From the NCBI GenBank assembly GCA_000697055.1, contig JNDT01001050.1, forward strand, positions 1 through 35,575: DNA of 35,575 nt, given 5' to 3'. Position numbers and translations under genes: made by a program. How positions within the stretch are numbered: the first letter of the stretch is position 1; every line of letters starts with the position of its first letter. Below, in pieces: positions 21,648 to 34,004 of the stretch. Under the pieces are notes generated by a model that was not told where the DNA came from, searched no databases, and was given only the letters and a program-made list of their open reading frames with translations. The DNA is from Saksenaea vasiformis B4078. Its lineage: Eukaryota > Mucoromycota > Mucoromycetes > Mucorales > Saksenaeaceae.

Positions 21648-24600
21648 TCAATAAAACTCGTCTTTCAGTACCCAAATGCCTTTTCCATCCGTATTCTTTT
21701 CGAATTTTGCAATGGCTTGCAGCATCTTTCGGAAAACCACCACTTGGTCCTTGTTGATGTCAATTTTCAAGGCATCCATGATATTACCACTGGTTGCACG
21801 TCCGTTATTCTCTGACAGATAATCGCGGATCTTCACAATCAATCCCTCTTTTGTGTCATTGTTCAGAATTTCCGTTGATACTACAGAGAAAAGCTTGTCA
21901 ATTACTGATTTCATTATTGCTGCTAGCGTGCTTCCTACCTCCAACTGGTTTTGGCACATCATCAGTGCCTTTCTCCATTGCATTTCTTTCACGCATCCGA
22001 GCTATCAGAACACTCGAACCAACGACAGGGGGATTGCGATCTGCGGTACTCTTGAATCCAGAGATGGCACCGGAACCAAACCGAGGAGCCATGGATGATA
22101 AGGGAGACGCCGTTCCAGGTACTGGTTTATCTGGGACTGTTGAGGAGGGTATAAGATTGATCTTCTGACCGAAACGCGGTGGTGTTGATGTGGATCGTTC
22201 TGCAGAAAAACGTACCGGCGCTCCAGCCGAACCTTTTTCCATGTACTCTGTAAGCTTTCTCGTTCCTTTTCTTTCCTATTCTTACCAGATCTCCCTGTCC
22301 ACGTAGGCGTTCCAATCTCGACTCTTCGTCTTTGTCGCCTGGATTCTTTTAACGCTTCAGCCGCTCGTTCCGCAATAAGAGTAGCTATCATTTCTTTTAG
22401 TAAATCACAAATAATAAGATTCATTCGTTCGTCGGTACCTTCCCGTTCAACAAAAACTGTATCCTGCGATGCAGAATTAACAATTTTATCATGTTGCAAA
22501 GCACTCTGTATTCCGGTCATTTCGAACAAGCTCTGTAACACGCTATCTTCACTGCTTGATGAAGTACTCGCTTGTTTCTTATCCGATCGTTCCGTCTCGT
22601 CGTCTGCTTCGCTGTAAAGATAATAGGTAAGCCATGCGTTTGTGCAGTTTCAATTTTTAAACTTACAAGTTTTCTATATGGCTTACACCGCTCAATGTCT
22701 GAACCTCGGCTTCAGCCTTACTCTTCGTAGTCGACCTCTTCTTTTTCTTTGCTTGGCGGCTTCCGGGCTGATTTTCATATTTTATCTCTGTTCCTTCGAA
22801 AAGCTTCCCCGTTTCCGTTCCGGTGGCATCTTCAGCTCCCAATGTAAATAACGACCTCAGATTTGTCGCCTACGATGATATCAATCAGTATGGCTCTCGG
22901 TGATACGGAAACCCACATCAAAGAATCGCTTTTGTTTTGGATCCTTGAGAATTTTGTTGGTCAAAAACTGCTTGTAGATCTGCCGATGATATATTTTTTC
23001 CTCTATCGTGCCACTCGTCATTAACCGATATATTGTTACATCCTTTGTTTGTCCAAGTCGCCATGCTCGCTCTCTTGCTTGCATATCTGTTGACGGATTC
23101 TGATAATTATTATGTAAGTACCAATCATTGTATCATTTCATCTTACCCAGTCAGGGTCAAAAAGAATAACTCTATCAGCGCCTGTCAAATTTAATCCAAG
23201 ACCACCAACTTTGGTCGTAAGCAGAAAAATGTAAATATCCTCTTCAAGGTTGAATTCATTCACAAGGGTCATCCGTCGATGCACTGGCGTCGTTCCATCC
23301 ATTCGTAAATATTTATAATTGAGTCTCCGCACCATGATCTCGAGAATGTCAAGCATTTGACGTGTTTGACTGAAAAGAAGCACTCGATGACCTTGGCTTT
23401 TCCAGAGATTTAGTAGCGCACGAACAACAACCATCTTTCCACTTTTCTGAGGATCGCCATAGGTAGGATCCTGTAAAATCTTGTCGTTATTACTTACCAT
23501 CGAATGTATCATATACACTTACCGAACGATCAGCTGTCACGTTTAAGACATCCGGATGGTTACATATTTTGCGCACAATATCAATACCGTAAAGTACTTG
23601 TCTTCGACGCTCAAGGATCGCATCCATTTCCTTTGATTGAATAAATTGAAGATAGATTTGCCGTTGTTCCTTTGTTAGTTTGCAGAACAGCACCTTTCCA
23701 ATACATAATGTGAATTTCAGTGGTTGCACAGTAGTAAAGTAATTTACCTGTTCGCTCTTCTTTGGCAAATCAGCTGCAACGTCAACCTTCATCCTCCTTA
23801 ACAGATATGGGTTGATCAAGTCCCTTAACATACACGCACATTTGTAGGCTGTCTGTACTTGGACATTGGTTGCATTAGCATAGCCGCCGATATTGATGGG
23901 AATAGAAAATTGAGTCTGGAAAACCGGCAGAGTCTATACAGCATGTAGATTAGTTCCAACTAGTTCAACTCTCTTCACATCGCTACTCACTCCTAGTCTT
24001 CCAGGGAAAATGAAATCAAAAAGTGACCACAGTTCCTTGAGGTTATTCTGAATAGGGGTTCCTGATAAGATAATTCTGTGGGGTGTCTATTCATTGATAT
24101 TAGTATACCACCAGAGTTTTACACTGATGATAGATACCTTGATTCGTTTACATGCTAACGTAGTTTCCGAATCCGGATTTCGTATCTTATGGCCTTCATC
24201 CAAAACAACGTAGCCCCAAGGGTTTCTTAGGAGAAGTTCACGGTACGTTTGTACACCACTATAGGTAGTGATGAGAATGCCACCTAAGAACATGCTGTTA
24301 AACCTATGACTATCATGCTATCAATGAATACCTTCTTTCACAAATCGATTGACGACGGTGGCAGCCTTTTTTCCAGCCTTTGTCCATCGAAGATTGGATT
24401 TAACCCGACTTTTACGCGGTTTTTTGCGGATACCCCGTCTATCTGGCTCGAACTCGTCATCTGGATCATCATCCGACAGTTCTATCGTGTCTACATGAAA
24501 AGAGTCATCGTCGCTAACAGCACTTCTGATTCCACATCCGGTAGAATGCAGAATAGCGACTTTCATTGGAGGCCACCATCGATGAAACTCTTGCACCCAC

Positions 24601-26414
24601 TGCTTCATAACCGTCGCTGGACACACAATTAACGTAGGCTTCCCAGGTCCCAAGATTCGCGAGTAGTATAATCCAGCCAGAAATGAGGCTATCTGCACCG
24701 TCTTGCCTAATCCCTGTAAAACCATACAGTGTCAGCATAAGAGCACAAGGTAACCATGATGTATACCATTTCGTCGCCAATGATGCCTCCAACTTTTTGA
24801 CAATGCAACTCCCATAACCACTTAACACCTACAAACCACCCTTTTAGTCTATGTTCCTCCTAATAACTTCATATGCGATGCCTACATGTCTTTTGATAGT
24901 CAAATAAGTCTTTCCATAATTCGCCAGGAATACGCATTCCCCCATCGAATCGAGCATCTGCAATTGCCGGGTTCGGTTCGTATATTTCACTTGACGGATC
25001 AAATGCATCGTCCTTCTCCAGTTCGCTCTCAATTTCCTCTATTGACATATTGTCCGCACCAGGCTATTGGAATTGTATCGTTTTTTTTAGCAACCAAGCT
25101 AAATAATTCCAAAGTAACATACCGTATTCATTCGGTAACGTATAACTCTTCTGTTAAGGATCCATTCATTTAGACGGTTCTAAACAATGGAAGTGAGCAC
25201 GGTAAGCAACGCCTTGTATATCTTACTTTATAATTCGCTTCATTCCCATCATCGTCAAACATCTGTTCAAGACTTTGCATAGCCCTCTTTTTCGCTATTC
25301 GTTCGCTATCATCAGAAGATTCGGCAGATTCTAACGCAAACGATTCGGCTTCACTGTCTTCCTCTTCTTCTTCGGACGTTTCGTATTCCTCGTCGGATCG
25401 TTGCTTACGCTTGCTGATTTTTTTCGTTGGCCTTGGCTGTCGTTCGTCCTTGCGAGTTGTATCTTCCTTGTGATGTGTTACGTCGAATCTCCGTGCCAGA
25501 TCACGATGAGATAATGCTTCTGAGCCTGGAAGAATTAAACCGGAAGCTACAATGAAGGCAGTAACTTAGTACATTGCCATTCAGCAATATGTATCATTAC
25601 TAGAGGAATCAGCGACCGGTTCTTTCTCAAAATCAGTTACTTGGGCGAAAGGTGTGATCTTTCCCGTTCGGATAAGATATTCTCGGTAGGATTCATCATC
25701 TCGTTTTTCATTAGCCGTCTCGGCTATATATAAATTAGCGTCATCTTATGGCAAAAACTATTTCTCGACATTTACGTGTCTCAACATGCGACTTGTTACT
25801 TGCAATTTCGCGATCTTTTATTCGTTTCGTGATTTCCTCCTCATCCTTTCTAACAGAACTCAAACGACCAGCCTATAAAGAGTGATAAGTTACTCAATTG
25901 ACATACCAAGCGCTACCTCTTCATTGATTTTCGATAATAGCCGATCTTTATCTTTTGTCGCAGGATCTTTTAATTTTAACTTTAATGCAGCCAGCTGCTT
26001 TTGCGTCGCTCTGTTTAGACGTTGTAAGAGCACGGACATGGAAAATAACCCAATACAAACTCAATTTCTTTTCGGGTTTTCTCGAGTCGCTTTTGATCTA
26101 ATGCATCATCCCGCTCTCCTATGGCTTTATCAATCTGGAAACCGACCGTCGTTTATTAAGCTATTCGCCTTATGCAAATACAAGAATACCTGGCTCATAA
26201 TTTTGCGTTCAAGAAAATTCTGGTCAACTAGCCCAACACCGAGATGTTTTAGTTCATGATCAACCTCGCCACCTTCATTCTGTGGGGATCTGCCTGCATT
26301 TTCTTCTGTAACGTTAGGAAGTTCGGAAGAATCTACGTTCATGTCGTCTTCGTCCGAAAAGAACATTTCGTCCGACAACGATGACGTTGACATGCCATCG
26401 TTACTATCGTCCAT
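21648..26414 (-). CDS. RAD26: Transcription-coupled repair SNF2 ATPase, CSB/ERCC6/Rad26
   Basis: Large multi-exon gene (about 16-18 exons), start ATG 26412-26414, stop TGA 21648-21650, roughly 1100-1200 aa. N-terminus: acidic MDDSNDG..., then [16 protein letters not shown], like the CSB N-terminal latch; [13 protein letters not shown], typical of Rad26; and a Lys/Glu/Asp-rich region. The ATPase core has [13 protein letters not shown] (Walker A, intron 24714-24766 inside it), DEGH (about 24189-24200), [46 protein letters not shown] and [11 protein letters not shown], then [12 protein letters not shown], a CSB hallmark. The C-terminus has VPTWTGR-like [11 protein letters not shown], a Ser/Pro-rich stretch and a final winged-helix-like part. 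Known role: remodels stalled RNA polymerase II for nucleotide excision repair. Most splice junctions were read directly; the second one (near 26020-26060) is uncertain. Confidence 0.92.
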
Positions 26415-27793
26415 TTTATTGTCAAGAAAGCAAAGCTGAAATCGATTGCAATGTTAAAAACCGCAGCACACACCAGCTCAGGAAAGTTGCATGGTTGTGA
26501 CTTGGTACCACCTTGAGTGGAAATTGGACCCTCGCACGCACGCCTCTTGCGCGCCGCTTGAAATGACTCCCAAAGCATTTTTGTGTAAATTTATCTCCTT
26601 TCTCTGGGAATCATGAAATTCTGTCATCGGCACATTTATGCCGAAACAACCAGTATTATGTATCAAGTATATTGAATAAATAGGCCTTTTTCGCGTTGAT
26701 CTAATTCGTTGGGTCAACAATACATCGACGAAAACCTATCAGTAAATGTAAAGGGGTTTTCAAGGGAAGAGTACACTGCCTCCAACAAGCTGATCTGTTG
26801 GGAAGTCTGGATGTATATCATGAAATAAAGATTTTGCACTGGCCAAGTTTCGCCTAAGTTGTGGTTACCTGACAGAAAGCAACTACATGTAGAACTGATT
26901 CTGCTCAGCCGAGGTAGTTTCTTCACTGATTGCTCTGCTTCCCTGGGTTTTGGTTCGCGTCTTTCGGCAAGATCTCCGATCATCTCGATCGCCGCAGATA
27001 AAGCCCATCGTTGTTCCAAATGGATGTCAGGACGTATCCTTCCAACCAGTTTGCTGCACGTTATCAGCTATTTATGAAGTCAACCTTACCAAGGAAAGGA
27101 ATAATCGACAGGCGACAGCAAATGTATGCGAAAAATTCCTACAGTTTTGAAGACCACTCACACGAAGCCAAAATGGATCACCCCTCCTACTAAAGAGCAG
27201 TGCAGTATGCTCAGGAGAGCGTTCAGTTTGGAGAAAAGGTGAGGCATGAATGCTCGGCGGATGAGAACGAGTACCCACTGACAGCTACGCTTATTAAAGA
27301 ATTGCAAAAGAGTGAAAATTACGCCTTCGTCGGGGGATAAACGAAGAGGGACTGGAAAGCGTGTTACGAGAACGGGAAAGTCCAAAAATCTGATGCCGCG
27401 GCCCTAAGACAGGTCATCAAACCATCCCCTATCATAAGTGATCGCACTTATTCTCCGTACGCCTCATGACTACTTCTGATTAGAAAAGAGAAAGTTTTGC
27501 GGCGTTGCGGAGCCATATTGTATAGCTGATCTACTGGATAACGCATATTTCCAACAGCTACCTCATCCAAATCTATAGATGCTCTTCTATATTTCTCCTC
27601 TTACGCAGACCTGTCGACTGCGAACTATTGTTGCATCAGAACCAATCCACCTATTGGCCATTTTTTGGTCGTGGAATTGATTAAGGTTGGATCTCTAGCT
27701 AAATACACACGTCCGACCGTTTATTATCTTGATACAAATCGGCAATGTTGCCGGTTTTTGCTATAGTTCTTTTATACATAACATGGTTCTCAT
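26415..27793. other. 1.4-kb gap with ambiguous coding remnants
   Basis: RAD26 upstream region, ADK1 downstream region and something unresolved. Minus strand: a frame at about 26714-27060 contains EQRWALSAAIEMIGDLAERR and has splice-like borders. Plus strand: one frame runs from about 27000 to 27340 with a single TAA at 27191-27193; it contains RRQQMYAKNSYSFEDHSHE before the stop and AQESVQFGEKVRHECSADEN after it. Neither matches a family I recognise. It may be a dead gene, or chance openness on both strands. Confidence 0.3.
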
Positions 27794-29577
<1,784 letters not shown>

Positions 29578-30215
29578 TCATTCTTCTTTCTTTAAATCTT
29601 TGAGTACCCGTTTTTCCAACAAACCTTTGTCATTCTTTGCTTTTGTTGTAGTACCTAATTGCTTTGGCGATGTCCGTGATATCTGTAAGATATCTCGACG
29701 TTTCTCTTGCGCATCTTTATTTTTTTGATCCGCCGCCTTTTGATACCATTTAATTGCTTTGTCAACGCCTTTCTTTTCATGTCTATAGATATCTCCCAAT
29801 ATATCTTGCGCATCTTCACTTCCTTGATCCGCTGCTTTTTGGCACCATTCATACGTCTTGGAGTACAATTCCTCTGCTTTCTCATTGTCCTTCTCCACAC
29901 CATATCCCTACCGATGCATAAGTGCAGGATTGTATTGCCCAATTCCGTGTCCCTGATCAGCTGTTTTCTGGTACCATTTAACTGCTTTCACATTGTCTTC
30001 ATGTATATCGCGTCCATATCAGGTAAATATCTCCAAGCTTGGCTTGGGTATTGGCATCTCCCTGCTTCGCTGCTTGTCCATACCACTCAACTGCTTTCTT
30101 TTGTTTCGATCTACAACTCATCCATATTTGTACATATCCACAACTCTGGTTTGCGATTGCAGAGTATTCTGCGGTGTATCCGTCAAAGCGGATGCCTCGG
30201 GTGCTTGGGATGGCG
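29578..30215 (-). pseudogene. Sel1-repeat remnant H joined to an exon 2 fragment
   Basis: Degraded family copy. Sel1-like repeats can be read in shifting frames. The longest piece, 29578-29898, contains three recognisable repeats (YEWCQKAADQGSEDAQ, AIKWYQKAADQ) and a divergent tail. At about 30148-30215 the Sel1 sequence abuts a short piece of family exon 2 (the HFDGYTAEYSAI region). Exons 1, 3, 4 and the linker are gone. Stops and frameshifts make a functional product unlikely. Confidence 0.7.
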
Positions 30216-30225
30216 CCATTTAAAT

Positions 30226-30253
30226 TCCGTCAAGTTTCATGTAAGCCGATATG
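30226..30253 (-). promoter_or_regulatory. Copy of the shared family upstream element next to remnant H
   Basis: The minus strand reads ATCGGCTTACATGAAACTTG, matching the elements upstream of copies A, B and D. It lies just before the exon 2 fragment of remnant H, so the promoter outlived the deleted exon 1. Confidence 0.45.
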
Positions 30254-30394
30254 ACAAGTCAGTCTCCTCATTATCTTAAAATGGAAAGCATAAGCACTGT
30301 TGGTGGATGAACCAGTGATGGGCGCATAGCAATAAATGATTGACAAATGTTGAGCACAGACGCTAAGGGAGATATAACCAGAGACTAAGAAAAA
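30254..30394 (-). repeat. Family 3' flank downstream of copy E
   Basis: Contains CTCATTATCTTAAAATGGA, GGGCGCATAGCAATAAA, TGTTGAGCACAG and GAGACTAAGAAAAAT, in the same order as the flanks of copies D and F. Confidence 0.5.
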
Positions 30395-32749
30395 TCAAGT
30401 AGAATAAAGACATCGTTGATTATTTTGATTATTTGCCCGTATTTCTCTTAAAATATGAAGCATCCCTTCCAACCACCAAGCTCCATTATCCTTTGCTTTC
30501 TGGTACCATTCAATTGCTTTGTCCATGTCTTTTCTTTCATCTAAGTAAATATTTCCAAGTCGAGTTTGCGCTGCATCATTTCCTTGATTCGCTGCTTTAT
30601 AGTACCATCCAGTTGCCTTGTCGATGTCTTTCTTTTTATCTCTGTAAATATCTCCAAGTCTGATTTGTATGTCCTCATCCCCTTGATCCGCCGCCTTTTG
30701 GTACCATCCAATTGCCTTGTCGATGTCTTTCTTTTCATCTCTGTAAATATCTCCAAGTCTGATTTGCATGTCCTCATCCCCTTGATCCGCCGCCTTTTGA
30801 TACCATTCAATTGCTTTGTCGATGTCTTCTTTTCTGTAAATATCTCCAAGAATGATTTGCGCTTTTTCATTTCCTCGATCCGCTGCTTTTTCATACCATT
30901 CAATTGCTTGGCAGATGTCTTCCTCAATTCCATGTCCCAAGTAGTACATCTTTCCGAGTGTGTACTGCGCATCTTCATTTCCTTGAGCAGCTGCATTTTT
31001 GCACCATTCAGCTGCTTTGGAGAACAGTTCCTCTGCTTTCTCCTCGTCCTCCTCCACACCATCTCCCCACCAATACATCTCTCCAAGATTATATCGTCCA
31101 ATTCCATGTCCCTGACTAGCTGCCTTTTTGTACCACCCTGCACCTTTCCTATCGTTGTACATTTCTCCAAGTTTGACTTGTGCATCCGCATTCCCCTGCC
31201 CCGCTGCCTTTCTGTACCATTGGATTGCTTCTTTATCGTCTCGATCTACACCTCGTCCATATTTATGCAAATCTCCAAGTCTGATTTGTGCTTCACAGTT
31301 TCCCTGGTTAGCAGCCATTTTATAGCATTCGATTGCTTTGACGTAATCTTTATGCACATCTATTCCACGATAGTATTTCTCACCAAGCTTGAACTGCCCC
31401 CAGTCATCGTCACAGTCGATCGTATCTTCGTGTAAGTTATCATTTTTCTTGTGATTTCGTTCCATACTTGGTGCGCCATCACGTTCCTCATCAATCTCTT
31501 TCTGTTCAAAATCACTAGTATCGCCATATTCATCGGTATCCTCGTCACTAAATATGTCTCCTTCAGGTCCGGTTTGCCCAGTTTCGTTTCGAGGGTTCAT
31601 CGCCTTGTCATTTTGGCGGTTTTCATCTTGCATACTTTCACCTTTTGCCTTATATCCATTGAAAGCTGTGACATCGCTGTTTTCCATTGGCTTGTTGAAG
31701 TGACCATTATGAAACATCTTGTAGTAGATATCTTTCACTTGAGCACACTCGTCTTCCTCGAGTAGCTTGTATATTGGCTTTACTTCTCTGAGTTGGATGA
31801 TGGCTGGTTTGGATTTGATGGTTTGCTTCCACTTTTCTAATCCATGTTTGAAGAAAGCTCCAAGATCGCCACCTATCAAGATGCTTGTCTAGCAGCTGCA
31901 AGAAATACGCTTGGGCAATACCTATGACCTTCCAATTCTCGTGCCTTTTTATTGCTTTAGATATATTTTCTGCTATATCGCCGTCGGAGTAGGTTTCTTC
32001 ATGCATGATATCTGTTATGCTTTCTCTCTGGATCTTTAAACCTTCCTTTTTACAAGCCAATAAACCACCTAAAGTAGGAAATTGTTAGTTTGGGTTTTAC
32101 ATCGGGCCATAATACCAAGCAAGATCTTTGATGGATAGTAATACCCAAAACGTCCAAATACGTTTTGTAGTGCTCTGTACTTTTTCTCGTCGGTGTCTTC
32201 CGTCAAAGCTTGTTGCACAGCTTGCTTGAAATTAGAGGTTGTTTTGATAACTTCAGAAGACAAGCGCACCTAATGTAAATCTTATTAGTTCTAATACTTG
32301 TAGAACGTCTCGTCGAACATTACTTCTCCCCAGGAAATGGAAGCAACCGTATATTCGATCGCACTATTTCTAGAGGATTGACGATTACGTGTACGCGCAC
32401 AGCAGCTATTTGCAGCAGCAATATCATATGTGGACTTTTTGTACGTGAAATTGTGAAAACTGTCATCAAACAATAGTTCATTCACGAAGTTATCCGGATC
32501 GATGATCTTTGTACACATTTTCTCTACGAAGCGCTCGTCACAAGGGTATTCATGGAGAAGACTTAGCACATTCTCCCTTCCCTCTTCGATCTGTATTGCA
32601 GAATACTCAGCGGTATATCCACCGAAATGGAGACCTCGTTTGCATCGATTGAGGACATCGTATGCTAGAAATTCACTCAACTTTGAAAGTGTCAGATAGA
32701 CGCGCATAAGTAGATGGGTTTTCCCTGTTACATTAGATAAAGACTTCAT
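30395..32749 (-). CDS. MACPF-like domain + Sel1-like repeat protein (copy E)
   Basis: Exon 1 is 32732-32749 (6 codons), exon 2 is 32324-32680 (357 nt), exon 3 is 32116-32269 (154 nt), exon 4 is 31922-32068 by homology, and exon 5 is 30395-31888. After splicing exons 3 and 4, FGYYYPSKILLGG is formed, as in copy B. Exon 5 encodes the end of the MACPF-like region (SKPAIIQLREVKPIYKLLEE), an acidic linker with GDIFSDEDTDE, and nine Sel1-like repeats, the last four or five of the short 33-residue type. Odd: exon 5 has one extra nucleotide near its start compared with copies B and D, so the usual exon 4 donor gives a frameshift. A donor 7 nt earlier (TGGAAG|GTCATA, exon 4 = 31929-32068) restores a 720-aa frame. 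Either splicing shifted or this copy has just been broken. The upstream element of copies A/B/D was not found here. Confidence 0.7.
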
Positions 32750-33179
32750 GTAAAAGTAAAGGAAGAGATGATATCGTAAATACCGCTTTTTGTTTCTCCG
32801 TAGAATTATGCATCTATGAACTGCAGTATCCCCCTTTATTGACCGCAATGCTTGGAATGTCTAGTCTAAATCGCATCAAATGCCAAACGTGAAAGAGCTT
32901 GGTTAAGTGTTTAACTTTACCGGTTTAAATAACGCCTGTATCCTTGTCATGTTGATGCAATAACTAAACCTGTGTGTAAAATGATCACCGCTGGTTGTAA
33001 TATATCTGCTGATCTACGTGAATAAATATGTACATTGGAACATATCAAGAAAGAGACACAACGGCGATGATGCTACCAAGTTCGACTTCTCTATTTCATG
33101 CGGTGCAATATTGAAGGTATTAAGCCGGATATAAAGGTTGGCCTAGATGAACATACAAAGTGAAATTTCTTTAGGCCCT
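32750..33179. other. Upstream region of copy E
   Basis: 430 bp with no supported gene. It differs from the upstream regions of copies A, B and D: the GGCTTA..AACCTTA element is not evident, so copy E may be regulated differently or have lost its promoter. Confidence 0.4.
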
Positions 33180-33745
33180 GCTTCTAATATCTTTGTCCAT
33201 TGGATGGCTTGTTTATATCTTTCATTTCATCTCTGTAGATACCTCCAAGATTGATCTGTGCCTCTCCGTTTCTTTGATTCGTTGCTTGTTGATACCATTC
33301 AGTTGCTTTGTCGGTGTCTTCCTTTTCATTTTTGTATATATCTCCAAGACTGATTTGCGCGTCTACATCTCCTTTATCCGCTGCTTTTTGGTATTATACA
33401 ATTGCTTTGTCCGTGTCTTGATATTTGTAGATATCCCCCTTCTATTTGTGCATCTTCATTTCCCTTGATTTGCCGCTTTTTGGTGCAATTCAATCGCCTT
33501 GTCGATATCTTTCTTCACTCCAGTTCCGCAATGGTACATATCCCAAGATTGTATTGCCCAATTCCATGTCCCTGAATGGATGCTTTCCCATACTATTCAA
33601 CTGCTTTCTTCTGTCTTATCTACACCTCGCCTGCCGCGGTAGCTTCAGCAGCCAACATTTTAGACGGCAAACAGGGAAAGTCGTCGTCCATCCATGAAAT
33701 GATCCGCTTCGATGGTTTTCGTGCAAGTTCATTCCACAAAATGTA
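33180..33745 (-). pseudogene. Sel1-repeat remnant G joined to an exon 2 fragment
   Basis: About four to five Sel1-like repeats can be read on the minus strand at 33180-33640 in broken frames. They are fused at about 33640-33745 to pieces of family exon 2 (around the stretch that normally encodes SKTFAYDIAAEA and the region before it), themselves internally deleted. It has the same kind of join as remnant H but different endpoints. Non-functional. Confidence 0.65.
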
Positions 33746-34004
33746 AACCAATGTGAGACGTCGGGCGCCTCATTATCCTAAAATGGATAACATGAAGGGT
33801 TGTATGTTGGTGGATGAATGAGTGATGAGACGCATAGCAGCAAACCATATGCCTTCTGTTCAAATAATATAGGCAAAGTGTTGAGCACAGGCACTGATGA
33901 AGATGTATCTCTTTCTTTTCTTCTCGGATTACGTGACACAATGACAAAAACAAATGGAATCCAGAGATTGAGAAAAATAAATAAAAATTGTCAAATTATT
34001 TTAA
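33746..34004 (-). repeat. Family 3' flank downstream of copy F
   Basis: Longest version of the shared 3' flank: CTCATTATCCTAAAATGGA, GACGCATAGCAGCAAA, GTGTTGAGCACAG, the GTATCTCTTTC stretch and GAGATTGAGAAAAAT, in order. Confidence 0.5.
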
